From a virus, in the IMG/VR virus record IMGVR_UViG_3300037131_000096, positions 1 to 29,611 of that record: a DNA stretch of 29,611 nucleotides. One strand, 5' to 3'. Below, piece by piece: positions 1-7,811 of the stretch. Both the position numbers and the translations under genes were made by a program. The notes beneath the pieces were generated by a model. The model ran no database searches. It was not told where the DNA came from and saw only the letters and a list, made by a program, of their open reading frames with translations. The first letter of the stretch is position 1. Every line of letters begins with the position of its first letter.

Positions 1-395
1 AGAGTTTGCAGTGTAGGCATAGGTGTTAGTGGAGTCGATAGCGATTGAAGCGGGGCCTGACCCGACAGCCAGCGCAGACCCGACAGCAGTAAACGTCGAC
101 AGGTTGATCTTGGTGACAGTACTGGCGGTGGCGTTCACCACATAGGCGTAAACGCCCGCCGGATCTATGGCAATGCCGTACGGGCTGGACCCGACAGCCA
201 GCGCAGACCCGACCGTAAGGAACGTCGACAGGTTGATCTTGGTGACGGTGTTGGCGGTGGCGTTCACCACATAGGCGTAAACGCCCGCCGGATCTATGGC
301 GATGCTGTACGGGGCTGCCCCGACAGCCAGCGCAGACCCGACCGTAAGGAACGTCGACAGGTTGATCTGGGTGACAGTGCCGGCGGTGGCGTTCG
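1..395 (-). repeat. Tandem 129-bp repeats encoding propeller blades
   Basis: Three near-identical copies of a 129-bp unit are visible, with a fixed distance between the same landmark (CGTCGAC at 94, 223 and 352). They differ by a few scattered bases, most of which change a residue in the variable part of the blade. The array continues beyond the window. Confidence 0.85.
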
Positions 396-414
396 CCACA
401 TAGGCGTAGGCCAT
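1..414 (-). CDS. YVTN-type beta-propeller tail fibre protein (N-terminal part, runs off left edge)
   Basis: The minus-strand frame beginning at ATG 414 stays open to base 1, so only the first 138 codons are visible. The protein is made of 43-residue repeats of the form YAYVVNATANTVTKIN followed by SPYGIAIDPAG, which is the YVTN/NHL-like beta-propeller blade pattern. Three blades and the start of a fourth are seen. In the DNA the repeats recur every 129 bases (CGTCGAC at 94, 223 and 352). An in-frame stop lies about 13 codons upstream, so ATG 414 is the first ATG. The ribosome site (GGTGAGG) is close to it. Lying last in the tail operon, it probably forms a receptor-binding or decorating part of the fibre. 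That role is inferred; the repeat type is seen. Confidence 0.8.
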   Translation of the reverse strand, partial: MAYAYVANATAGTVTQINLSTFLTVGSALAVGAAPYSIAIDPAGVYAYVVNATANTVTKINLSTFLTVGSALAVGSSPYGIAIDPAGVYAYVVNATASTVTKINLSTFTAVGSALAVGSGPASIAIDSTNTYAYTANS

Positions 415-525
415 TACCTCACCGTCCAGACAGAGACGCCGCCGTGGTGCTAATCACGGCGTTCGAGCCTCGATGTTGTGTGAGCCACAGAGACACATCT
501 CGTTCACCGTGGCTCGCGGCAACAT

Positions 526-939
526 CTATGCCAGAGCCTCGGTATAGCTGCCACTGGAAACCGTAAATGTGTTGCCCGAGGCCACTGCAATGCTGCCCGA
601 TGTCCAAGGTGCCCAGAACTCCCGAATCGGGGTGGCGCTCGTGTCCCACTTCTCGCAGCCAGTCAGGGTGCAAGTGGGCATGGATGTCCACGACACGGCG
701 GCGTTCGACGCGATAGAGCCCGCAGAAGCGGTGCCCATGCCGATCGCCGCGCCGCCAGCGGTGTAGCCGCCGGAGGTCGTCAGCTCTGTGCCGGTAGCAG
801 CGTCGGTGCCGTTGACGGTGAACAGGCGCAGGTGCAAGGGGAAGGTGATCGTCTTGGTACCGATCGTTGCTGTGCCCGAGCTCGGGTTCAGCCCTGCGAG
901 GATCGCCGTAGCGAGTGTCTGATCGATTCCACCTGCCAT
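526..939 (-). CDS. Minor tail protein, fibre-associated
   Basis: This 137-residue protein has a layout familiar from actinophage minor tail proteins. It starts with a short helical segment (MAGGIDQTLATAILAGL), then HLRLFTVNGT, TELTTSGGYT and an AVSWTSMP-like stretch, and ends in a Ser/Thr-rich beta segment. The ATG at 939 has a GAAGGGAC ribosome site. The gene starts 2 bases after the stop of the preceding gene, so the two are likely co-translated. Proteins of this kind lie among distal tail or fibre genes and are thought to be surface-exposed. The recognition rests on sequence pattern; the precise role is not known. Confidence 0.78.
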   Translation of the reverse strand: MAGGIDQTLATAILAGLNPSSGTATIGTKTITFPLHLRLFTVNGTDAATGTELTTSGGYTAGGAAIGMGTASAGSIASNAAVSWTSMPTCTLTGCEKWDTSATPIREFWAPWTSGSIAVASGNTFTVSSGSYTEALA

Positions 940-941
940 GA

Positions 942-1250
942 CTAGACCGTCCCTTCTACGATGGCGGCGCGGAGCGCGTCGCCCTTGACTCCGGACGCCG
1001 CGAGCGCGGCGTTCTTGCGGATGTGGTCGGCGGTGGCGACGTCGACCTTCTCGTTCCAGGGCGTCGGGCAGTCGAAGTGATACTGGATGACCCCGTCACG
1101 ATCCTCATCGTGCTCGTGGAACATCTGGCCACCGGTGTTTTCGTTGTTGAACCCGATCGCGATCTGGTGCTTCGGGTCGGTGTCGGTCTGCCCGCACGCG
1201 CCGCAGCGCGAGACGGGTTCGACGACGCTAGGCGTTGCATCGAATGTCAT
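942..1250 (-). CDS. Small zinc-binding minor tail protein
   Basis: The 102-residue product has a CGACG knuckle (Cys16, Cys19) and a downstream H-x2-C pair (His58, Cys61), a plausible four-ligand zinc site. The segment between holds several more histidines and acidic residues (MFHEHDEDRD). The C-terminal part (DVATADHIRKNAAL) is helical and alanine-rich. ATG 1250 is preceded by AAAGAAAGGACAGAC, a good ribosome site. Small proteins with this layout occur next to tail fibre genes in several actinophages. The function is unknown; a structural or chaperone role at the fibre is an inference from context. Confidence 0.75.
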   Translation of the reverse strand: MTFDATPSVVEPVSRCGACGQTDTDPKHQIAIGFNNENTGGQMFHEHDEDRDGVIQYHFDCPTPWNEKVDVATADHIRKNAALAASGVKGDALRAAIVEGTV

Positions 1251-1266
1251 GTCTGTCCTTTCTTTA

Positions 1267-1281
1267 GCCGCGGAGCGCGGC
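1267..1281 (+). terminator. Possible rightward intrinsic terminator or gene-end hairpin
   Basis: GCCGCG, loop GAG, CGCGGC forms a perfect 6-bp stem in the 39-base gap between two minus-strand tail genes. On the plus strand it is followed by GATTTGTTTT, so it would work against plus-strand transcription. On the minus strand no U tract follows, only the ribosome site of the next gene. Confidence 0.35.
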
Positions 1282-1289
1282 GATTTGTT

Positions 1290-2126
1290 TTAACCGACCT
1301 GCTGGATGGTGGTGGAGAGCGACGCGCCCCCGACGCCCGCTACCCCCAGCCACGCCTCGAACAGGACATCTCCAGCGCCGACCGTAAGATGAACAATGTC
1401 ATCGCACAGGAGACCGAAGTAACCACCGGCCGCGAGGACGGGCGCCGTTGCTATCAGCACAGTTGTGCTTCCTTGGGAAGCCTCGAAATACAGGGTCGTG
1501 TTGCTCACAGCGTTGGTGGAAAAGGTGACCGTGATCCGGTACCACCCTGTTGCTGGAGGGTTCCATCCTCCCGCACCCGAGTTGAACCCACTGGACGGGT
1601 CAAAGGTCGCCACCGTGAGGGGGACGGCTTGGGGAGAAGTCGTCAACGTCAGGCTTCCCGCACTGTTGCCCCTGAACACCGCTGTCGTGAAGGAGGGGAT
1701 GATCGAGACGATTTCGGAGGCCATGATCGAAGGTGAGCCGCTGATCAGATTGTGGTTCGTGCCGTCGCAGACGAAGATCGCCCAGTCGCCTTGGTGAGGC
1801 AATGAGATCGACCCGGCCCCGTAGTTCCCCGGCAGGTTGAGCAAGCCGGTCGCAGCTGCCACGGTGACAGCAGTCCCCGAGCTCACGTTCTGGGCGCCCC
1901 ACATGACATTGGACCCGGCCGCGGGTGAGCTGACGGTATTGGCGCCGCTCATCTGCACGAGCTGGCCGATCGTCGCCTGGTAGTTGGCGCTCTTGGCCAC
2001 GGGCCTGAGGGAGAAGAGCAGGCCATCGAGGTCGTTGGCAAGGGTCTCGATGTCGCTCGGGATGTTGACCGGATCCGTCCCTATCGGATATTCGAGCGCG
2101 TAGCGAGAGGTGGCTCCTGAGCCCAT
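1290..2126 (-). CDS. Tail fibre protein with C1q-like C-terminal domain
   Basis: This 278-residue protein has a short N-terminal attachment segment (MGSGATSRYALEYPIGTDP, then a helical part with DIETLANDLDGLL). That start is typical of phage fibres that trimerise on a baseplate. The middle is Ser/Thr/Gly-rich beta structure. The last about 120 residues (GWYRITVTFS, LYFEASQGSTT, AGDVLFEAWLG) look like a C1q/TNF-type jelly roll that often forms the receptor-binding tip. ATG 2126 has an AAAGGAG ribosome site 6 bases upstream. It follows the gpI-like baseplate gene directly, the usual place for a fibre. The receptor cannot be told from the sequence. Confidence 0.82.
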   Translation of the reverse strand: MGSGATSRYALEYPIGTDPVNIPSDIETLANDLDGLLFSLRPVAKSANYQATIGQLVQMSGANTVSSPAAGSNVMWGAQNVSSGTAVTVAAATGLLNLPGNYGAGSISLPHQGDWAIFVCDGTNHNLISGSPSIMASEIVSIIPSFTTAVFRGNSAGSLTLTTSPQAVPLTVATFDPSSGFNSGAGGWNPPATGWYRITVTFSTNAVSNTTLYFEASQGSTTVLIATAPVLAAGGYFGLLCDDIVHLTVGAGDVLFEAWLGVAGVGGASLSTTIQQVG

Positions 2127-2140
2127 GAACGGCTCCTTTG

Positions 2141-2752
2141 CTAATCGAGGGTCAGAGTGAGAACGAGCCCAGCGGGGAGAGCGTTCTTGATCACAGTGAG
2201 GAGTGAGGCTGAGCTGCTGGTGACGGCGTTGTAGTTCGAGAACGCGGCGTCCAGCGCCGTGTAGTTGGCGTAGGTGGGATCGAGGACGTAGTACCAGAGC
2301 AGCCCGGCCAGGTCCGCGTTAGGGATCGTGACGAGCACGTTGTAGGGGTCCGTCGAGCGCTCGGTGATCACTACCGAGCCCATCGAGGTGACGAACGGGG
2401 CGATCACTGCCTGCAGGGCGGCCACCGTGCCTCGCCCGAAGCCTTGTTCGCCCGTAATGGCTGCTCGCTGGGTGGCGTCGGTCTGCTGCAGAGATGTGAA
2501 GCGCACCCCGACGAACTGCGCCAACCACGCCAAGTCGGCCGTCGGGCAGCGGTTGATGTCGAGGACGCAGGACCACCCTGAGTAGCCGTTGGCGTCCCGG
2601 CTGAGCGAGTCGGTCGCTTGCAGAAGCGAACCCCCGCCTTCGAGCCAGGTGAGGAACGGATAGCCGTTGGCCGTGTCCTGGTCCTGCACGAACTGCGGGA
2701 GCGTGCTCCACAGGATCGCCGTATCGGGAGAGCACATCGTGGGCGACAGCAT
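2141..2752 (-). CDS. Baseplate protein, gpI-like
   Basis: A 203-residue protein immediately downstream of the baseplate J gene, sharing one base with it (TGATG). P2 gpI-type proteins occupy this position and link the wedge to the fibre. Supporting features are the N-terminal helical part (SLLQATDSLSRD), the WSCVLDINRCPTADLAWLAQ segment and a C-terminal alpha-beta part. Proteins of the family commonly carry such an 'L..LA...G' signature near the N-terminal third. Overlapping start and stop suggest translational coupling. The family call rests mainly on order and general layout. Confidence 0.8.
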   Translation of the reverse strand: MLSPTMCSPDTAILWSTLPQFVQDQDTANGYPFLTWLEGGGSLLQATDSLSRDANGYSGWSCVLDINRCPTADLAWLAQFVGVRFTSLQQTDATQRAAITGEQGFGRGTVAALQAVIAPFVTSMGSVVITERSTDPYNVLVTIPNADLAGLLWYYVLDPTYANYTALDAAFSNYNAVTSSSASLLTVIKNALPAGLVLTLTLD

Positions 2753-4371
2753 CAGGGGTGCGCCGCGACGGAGCCGGAGATCGTGCCGGGCGTGGTGAGC
2801 GGCGCGTCACCGGGCAGCGTGATGTTCACTGTCCCCGGGCTGTTGCCGTGGATATTGATGGTGACGCTCGCGAGATAACCAAGCCCCGGTGTGGCTGCGA
2901 GCACGCCGACGATGGCCAGGTACTGCACGATCGTCGCCGTCGGATCCCACGTTCCGGCGAGCACCAATGTCAGCACGGCAGTCCCGCTCGCGGTCGCGGG
3001 GGCAGAGATCGTTATTGACCCGTCGTCGTTGACGCTCTGCACCGTCGTCGAGGGCGGGATGCCGTAACCGAGAATGGGCTGCCCCGGTTGTATCTCGAAA
3101 GCCTGCGATCCCTGGGCGTCCGTCGGGACGACCACCCCGGCGATGAGGACGGACCCCGCGGTCACCGTGCCGTTGAACTCGACCGATTCGAGGCCCCATA
3201 CTGCGGGTGAGAGATAGGCCGAGATGGCAGCGTTGCCGGCCGCCTGCACGGTGGTGATGTTCGCCCCGACCTGTGCCGTGCCGGTCCAGGTGACATCTAT
3301 CTCGGTATAGGTGGGCGAGATGGTGAACACCAGGAAGTTGATCTCGCGCTGGGCCTGCAGGTAGGTCTCGAGGGCGGCCTGCACGGTGGGACTGAGGGCA
3401 TTGCCGTTGACGTCGACCCCGCAGACGGTCACGCAGCGCTCGACGCCCGTGAGGTCGCCGAGCGTGACGGTCCCGGCGGTGAGCGAACCGGTAGCAGCGT
3501 GGCTCATAGTCACCTGCGTTGCCGACACGTAGGCGCTGATCGTGGTCGAGCCCGGGATGTCCGTGCCTGTGACGGAGCGCCCGACGTCGGCGAGGGTGAA
3601 TGAACCGGCAGTGTCCACGAGCGCGGTGGAGGTGGCGAGCGTGATCGTCCCCGTGATGGTGCGCCCAGCAGCGAGCAGGTTGATGGCGACGGCCCGGTAG
3701 ACGCCGGCAACTTGCGGGGCTAGCTCTGCGAAGTCCTGCGGCAGGATCGGACGCGGCGTCAGGAGCTGCAGCTCGGCCGAGAGACGGTTCAGGTAGGTGT
3801 TGAGCGATTCGGGGTTCGTGCCGCCGGTGGTAGCGGTCGTAGCAGCGACAGAGGACACGAAGGCGAGCTGGTTGACGAGGACGATCGGCACCGTGTCGGC
3901 GATGCTGTTGTTCGCCGTGCCGACGACGCTCGCCTCGATCGTGATGCCTGTGGCCGTGGTCGAACCGGGGTTCACCGTGAAGGCGTTGACGGTCTGGAAC
4001 TGCACCTGAACATTGCCCAGGGTCTGATAGGCGACGATCGAGCCGGCTGGGACGGTGTAGCCGGCGCTGTTCACCATCGTCCATGTCGTCTGGGCCGTCG
4101 CTGGTGTGCCCTGGATGGGCGTGATGCCGACGAGGGACCCGAAGGACTGGAAGATAGCCATGGGCACTTGGGCGGCCACCTGAGCGGCCTCGGAGGCCAT
4201 CTGGGCGAACTGCTCCAGGAGGAGCACGTCGAGCTGGCCTTCGTTCGGCACCCAGCCAGGGAGGTTGGCTGCGATTGTGGCGAGTGCCGCCTGCACCATG
4301 GCGTTCGGGTCGGTCGTGACCGGGAGGACCAGGTACTCGCCGTTGACGGTGTAGTTCGAGATGTCGGTCAT
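2752..4371 (-). CDS. Baseplate J-like wedge protein with inserted beta domains
   Basis: The 539-residue protein starts at ATG 4371, overlapping the preceding stop by 4 bases (ATGA). The frame stays open upstream for 34 arginine-rich codons, which I regard as antisense shadow. The body carries baseplate J/gp47 features: an N-terminal helical part (QLDVLLLEQFAQMASEAAQV), TPIQGTPATAQTTW, and a mid-region with ESLNTYLNRLSAELQLLTPR and DFAELAPQVAGVYRAV. Two beta modules (roughly residues 235-300 and 410-485) interrupt it, each with a 'G.T/G..I...TT..S' pattern ending in T(M/I)S..AT. The protein should form the baseplate wedge ring with the gp25-type domain encoded by the preceding gene. Function is well supported; the inserts are unusual. 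Confidence 0.9.
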   Translation of the reverse strand: MTDISNYTVNGEYLVLPVTTDPNAMVQAALATIAANLPGWVPNEGQLDVLLLEQFAQMASEAAQVAAQVPMAIFQSFGSLVGITPIQGTPATAQTTWTMVNSAGYTVPAGSIVAYQTLGNVQVQFQTVNAFTVNPGSTTATGITIEASVVGTANNSIADTVPIVLVNQLAFVSSVAATTATTGGTNPESLNTYLNRLSAELQLLTPRPILPQDFAELAPQVAGVYRAVAINLLAAGRTITGTITLATSTALVDTAGSFTLADVGRSVTGTDIPGSTTISAYVSATQVTMSHAATGSLTAGTVTLGDLTGVERCVTVCGVDVNGNALSPTVQAALETYLQAQREINFLVFTISPTYTEIDVTWTGTAQVGANITTVQAAGNAAISAYLSPAVWGLESVEFNGTVTAGSVLIAGVVVPTDAQGSQAFEIQPGQPILGYGIPPSTTVQSVNDDGSITISAPATASGTAVLTLVLAGTWDPTATIVQYLAIVGVLAATPGLGYLASVTINIHGNSPGTVNITLPGDAPLTTPGTISGSVAAHP

Positions 4372-7300
4372 GAGGCGGCCTCCGCGGCTAGGGCAACCTG
4401 CACGTTTACGCCCTGCTGAGTGTTGTTCGCCACCGGGTTCACGGTCACGGCGACTGCTGCCCGCGGCTCCCACTGGTTGACCGCCTGAGTGATGGCGCCT
4501 GCGTTCGGTGTGGCGAAGGTCGGGTCGTCGACGCCGTAATCAGGGACCATCGTGCGATCGCCTTTCATCGTGCCGAGGAGCACGGAGACTGACTGAGTGA
4601 CCTCGGCGAGAGTGTCCTGCACGACGACGTTGAACGATCCGGAGGGCCCGACCGTGAGCGGCAGCGCCAGATGGGGCGTGATCGGTGGCGAGTAGGTGAC
4701 CAGGTACGGCGCCTGTGCAGGCGAGACGACGAGAGCGATAGCGGGAGTGGTGGCGCTCCCGTGGCTGTTGGTGGCTTCGATCTCGAACAGGTAGACGCCG
4801 CCGAGGCCTGTGGGTGTCCCCGAAAGCACGCCGGTCGTGGTGTTGAGGGTGAGTCCCGGTGGCAACGAACCCGAGCTGAGCGAGTAGGTCGGTGACGGCG
4901 AGCCTGAGGCGACGAAGGTGTAGCTGTACGCCACCCCGACGCTCGCCGTGACTGTTGGTGTGTCTGCCGTGAAGACGGGAGCGAGCGATGTCGAGAGGTA
5001 AGTCGCCGATACACTCGCCGTCGCGCTGGCCGTAGCCGCGCCGAGGCGAGCGAGTGTCGCTGCCGCACCGACAGAGGCCGTCGCGGTCACTGCTGCTATC
5101 CCGACGGCCCCGCCGAAGAGTGCTGCTACCGCCGCGAAGACGGGCTTGGGACTGACGGTCGGCAGGCCACCGGCGACGTCGGTATAGGTGGTCGCGAATC
5201 CCCAGTAAAGTCCGGTCGAGCTATAGGTGGGCGTGTAGTCGGCCAACTGGAAGGCGAGAACGACGGGGACGCCCATGCCCTCTATAGCCTCTAGGTATTC
5301 GACCATGTACGTTGACTGGAGGGCCGGCGTCATGTCTGGATAGCCGTCACCGCTCAAACCTGTAGTTACCGATTGCCAGCCGACCTCGGTCTGATAATGA
5401 GGCGTAGTAGACGGACTTCCCCACGTTATTTCTTGGGCCATCCAGGTAGGGATGAGACCGATGATGCCGTCGCCGGTCCAGCCGACGTTCGGCGGCTCGT
5501 TGCCTGGATAGCAGTACATGTGGAACGAGATGAAGTCGTAGGGGACTGTCGACAAGCTCGGTGATGCAGCGAACAGGCTCTCTCTGAAGTTCCAGCCTCC
5601 ACCGCCATTGTTGATATTCGCAACCGGCGCCGGGCTGATCCGGCAGGTGGAGTCTGCGCCGTGCATGGCCGTTACTACCGCTGAGAACTGGGAGATATAG
5701 GCAGCCGGTGTCGGCACGTTGTCGCAGGTGGCAGTCCCGCCGCCGGTATAAGTGCCGGTTGTCGTCTCACTGATCGTGAACTGGTATGCACCGGGGTTGG
5801 TGGCAGTGATCGTGTAGCTGCCCGCGACCAACGAGTTACCGGTGATAGTCCCGCCGATGTAAAGGGGCTGGCCGACGGCGAACTGCCACAGCTGATTAGT
5901 AGTAGGGGCGGCGGTGGTGACGATTGTCGAAGATCCAGGCGCGATGCCGGTGATATTGACCGTCTCTGTGTTGGCCTCGATCTCGTTGCCGTATTCCCAC
6001 CAGATGCCCGTATAGCCGTTGGCCTTGACGCCGGCCACTAGCGCAGCACACGCCGCTGCGACAGTGGATGTGGTGTAAGTGGCGCAGTCGCCCGTTCCGT
6101 TGGGAGGCAATCCCGAGTTGAGCGTCAGCACGATCAGCGGCTGTATGCCAGCCGCAATCAGCGGTGCCACCCACGCGGTGACGGCAGAGATGTTCGCTGT
6201 CGAGCCAATGGAGCCAGACGAGTTGGTGCCTTCGACCTCCAGATAGGCGCGATAGACCGTGGCACCGAGAGACTGGAGCACTGCATACGGTGGCAGCTCT
6301 GTGTATGCGGGCGACGGTGGCCACGCGAGGTCACCGCCGTTGATTCCGAAGCGGAAAGATGTCGAGGCCCACTGGGCGTAGAGCGTGACGCTGGCGGTGA
6401 ATGGATAGCTCGCTCCATTGGCGTAGGCGGTTCCCGTACCTCCGGCGACGGTGTTCCAGCTAGTGAAGACGTAGCTGGTCCGGGTGTAGGTGTTGGTCGT
6501 CAGGGCTGTCGATGCATTCTCGGTTTCGGGAGACATCGAGCCGGTGCCGCCGTTGGCGTTGAATGTGACGGTATAAGAAGGATTGACCGCCCATTGGGCA
6601 TATAACGTAACGTTCGCAGTGAAGGGATACGAGGCTCCATTGGCGTAGGCGGTTCCCGTACCACCAGCAACGGTGTTCCAGCCGGTAAAGGTATGACCGG
6701 TGTAGGCCATGCTCCCGGTAGAAAACAGCGACAGATCTGTTGCGACACTCTCGGTTTGAGACGCCAGAGAACCGGTTCCACCATTGGCATTGAAGGTGAC
6801 GGTGTAACCACTGGACACTCCCGCCGCCGAGAACACTACCTGAACTACTGTCCACGGCTGCGCCGAACTGCCTGCGGCCGACACGGCCGTTCCGTGCGCT
6901 GCCGAGTCGGTGGCGATCAGGTATGCAGGGAAGTAATCGCTGCCGACGACATCGAGCGTCGAGTTCGGAGCGATGAAGCTGTTGGTGAACGTGGCGGCGC
7001 CGATGCCGGGATAGTTCATGGCGCCCTGGACCAGGAACAATTCATTCGACCCGGCCTGTGCGTTGGTTGGCCCAACCGGAGTAGTGCTGTTTCCGGTCGC
7101 TACTCCTACAGCATCGAGCACTGTGCCTACCGAAGCTGTAAATCCTCCCCAATCATCCATAATCCAGTCAGAGTTAGGCGCTGCGTTGAATGTGATCGTC
7201 AGTGCGGGACTGACGGTCGAGGTACAGATTGTGTACCAAATCTGGACATAACCGCCTGAGGGCCATGTGGCCCCGGCAGCTACAGGATGATTTATGGCTT

Positions 7301-7463
7301 CTTGCCATACCGCCCCAGATGCGTCAACAATGCCAGTGATATAAGCAGCGTCCGTACCTTGCAACGTCAGCAGGTCGCCGACGACGGGAGTGAAATACCA
7401 GTCCGGCGTGGCAGGCGTCGAGCCCAGGTACTGCAGGCTCGTGTTCCTAAGTGCGATCGCCAT
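4368..7463 (-). CDS. gp25/W-type baseplate wedge protein fused to a glycoside hydrolase and InlB-type repeats
   Basis: One uninterrupted 1031-codon frame lies between the spike-like gene and baseplate J, where a gp25/W wedge protein of about 110-150 residues is expected. ATG 7463 has a TTAGGAG ribosome site. Visible parts: residues 1-212, a beta-rich N-terminus; 219-292 and 297-366, two InlB/Flg_new repeats (TVTFNANGGTG...LYAQW); about 369-780, a clan GH-A-like hydrolase domain with WWEYGNE (Glu494, probable acid/base) and QTEVGW (Glu693, probable nucleophile), interrupted at about 506-580 by a beta insert; 828-915, a He_PIG-like Ig domain (LPPGLTLNTTTGVLSGTPTG); about 925-1031, a gp25-like domain with GDRTMVPDYG. 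Virion-bound polysaccharide cleavage during adsorption is inferred. The substrate is unknown. It overlaps the J gene by 4 bases. Confidence 0.85.
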   Translation of the reverse strand: MAIALRNTSLQYLGSTPATPDWYFTPVVGDLLTLQGTDAAYITGIVDASGAVWQEAINHPVAAGATWPSGGYVQIWYTICTSTVSPALTITFNAAPNSDWIMDDWGGFTASVGTVLDAVGVATGNSTTPVGPTNAQAGSNELFLVQGAMNYPGIGAATFTNSFIAPNSTLDVVGSDYFPAYLIATDSAAHGTAVSAAGSSAQPWTVVQVVFSAAGVSSGYTVTFNANGGTGSLASQTESVATDLSLFSTGSMAYTGHTFTGWNTVAGGTGTAYANGASYPFTANVTLYAQWAVNPSYTVTFNANGGTGSMSPETENASTALTTNTYTRTSYVFTSWNTVAGGTGTAYANGASYPFTASVTLYAQWASTSFRFGINGGDLAWPPSPAYTELPPYAVLQSLGATVYRAYLEVEGTNSSGSIGSTANISAVTAWVAPLIAAGIQPLIVLTLNSGLPPNGTGDCATYTTSTVAAACAALVAGVKANGYTGIWWEYGNEIEANTETVNITGIAPGSSTIVTTAAPTTNQLWQFAVGQPLYIGGTITGNSLVAGSYTITATNPGAYQFTISETTTGTYTGGGTATCDNVPTPAAYISQFSAVVTAMHGADSTCRISPAPVANINNGGGGWNFRESLFAASPSLSTVPYDFISFHMYCYPGNEPPNVGWTGDGIIGLIPTWMAQEITWGSPSTTPHYQTEVGWQSVTTGLSGDGYPDMTPALQSTYMVEYLEAIEGMGVPVVLAFQLADYTPTYSSTGLYWGFATTYTDVAGGLPTVSPKPVFAAVAALFGGAVGIAAVTATASVGAAATLARLGAATASATASVSATYLSTSLAPVFTADTPTVTASVGVAYSYTFVASGSPSPTYSLSSGSLPPGLTLNTTTGVLSGTPTGLGGVYLFEIEATNSHGSATTPAIALVVSPAQAPYLVTYSPPITPHLALPLTVGPSGSFNVVVQDTLAEVTQSVSVLLGTMKGDRTMVPDYGVDDPTFATPNAGAITQAVNQWEPRAAVAVTVNPVANNTQQGVNVQVALAAEAAS
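6366..6809 (-). repeat. Two tandem InlB/Flg_new repeat units
   Basis: The units cover 6588-6809 and 6366-6575 within the 1031-residue gene. Both encode YTVTFNANGGTGS at the start and GTAYANGASYPFT...VTLYAQWA at the end. The DNA is also closely similar (GCTCCATTGGCGTAGGCGGT occurs in both), so the duplication appears recent. Confidence 0.85.
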
Positions 7464-7472
7464 GGGTCGCTC

Positions 7473-7811
7473 CTAAGCTGGTGCGGTCGGGAAGCTGACG
7501 ACGTAGGGACGACCGACGCCGTTGCCGATGAAGATGACGATGACGGGCGCTCCGACGGGAGGGACGCCACCCGAGAAGCCGACAGCGGCTGCCGGTTGGT
7601 AGGGCGCGGGCCCGAAACCCGGTCCTGGGCCATAGGTCTCGGGAAGGGCGAACCACACGCACGGCAGCGTCACGGCTGTCTGCCCGGCGATCGAGACAGG
7701 CGCCGTGCCTACCTTGGTGACGACGGCTTCCTGGGGCCCTTGGATCGCCGGCGCTGCTGTCCGGATGCCAGTGAGGTCCCGGAGCATCTTTTGCTGCCAG
7801 ACGCTAGACAT
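7473..7811 (-). CDS. Baseplate spike/OB-domain protein (gpV/gp5-like)
   Basis: The 112-residue product overlaps the hub gene by 8 bases and precedes the gp25-type gene. This is the place of the central spike or its OB-fold base. The N-terminus is helical (MSSVWQQKMLRDLTGI). A beta barrel-like part follows (EAVVTKVGTAPVSI, TLPCVWFALPETY), then VGAPVIVIFIGNGVGRPYVV, which matches the OB-fold strands of spike proteins. There is no long beta-helix needle, so a separate tip may be encoded elsewhere or absent. Function is inferred from position and fold pattern. Confidence 0.72.
   Translation of the reverse strand: MSSVWQQKMLRDLTGIRTAAPAIQGPQEAVVTKVGTAPVSIAGQTAVTLPCVWFALPETYGPGPGFGPAPYQPAAAVGFSGGVPPVGAPVIVIFIGNGVGRPYVVSFPTAPA

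Noticed and set aside
419-691. 90-codon minus-strand frame bridging the gap before the propeller gene
   Set aside because: Overlaps the end of the 526-939 gene in another frame and has His/Gly/Ser-rich shadow composition. The 111-base gap itself shows nothing I can support.
956-1240. Minus-strand 94-codon arginine-rich frame inside the zinc-binding minor tail gene
   Set aside because: It is a shadow of the real gene at 942-1250, very rich in Arg/Ser/Pro and without its own ribosome site.
2807-4084. 425-codon minus-strand frame within the baseplate J gene
   Set aside because: Long open shadow frame caused by high GC. Its product is an Arg/His/Gly-rich string, while the J frame has clear domain motifs.
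4368-7463. Possibility that the long baseplate gene is two genes joined by an assembly error
   Set aside because: The frame is continuous through several complete domains and linkers, and no internal start with a good ribosome site is seen at the start of the gp25-like part. A chimera in the source reads cannot be excluded.
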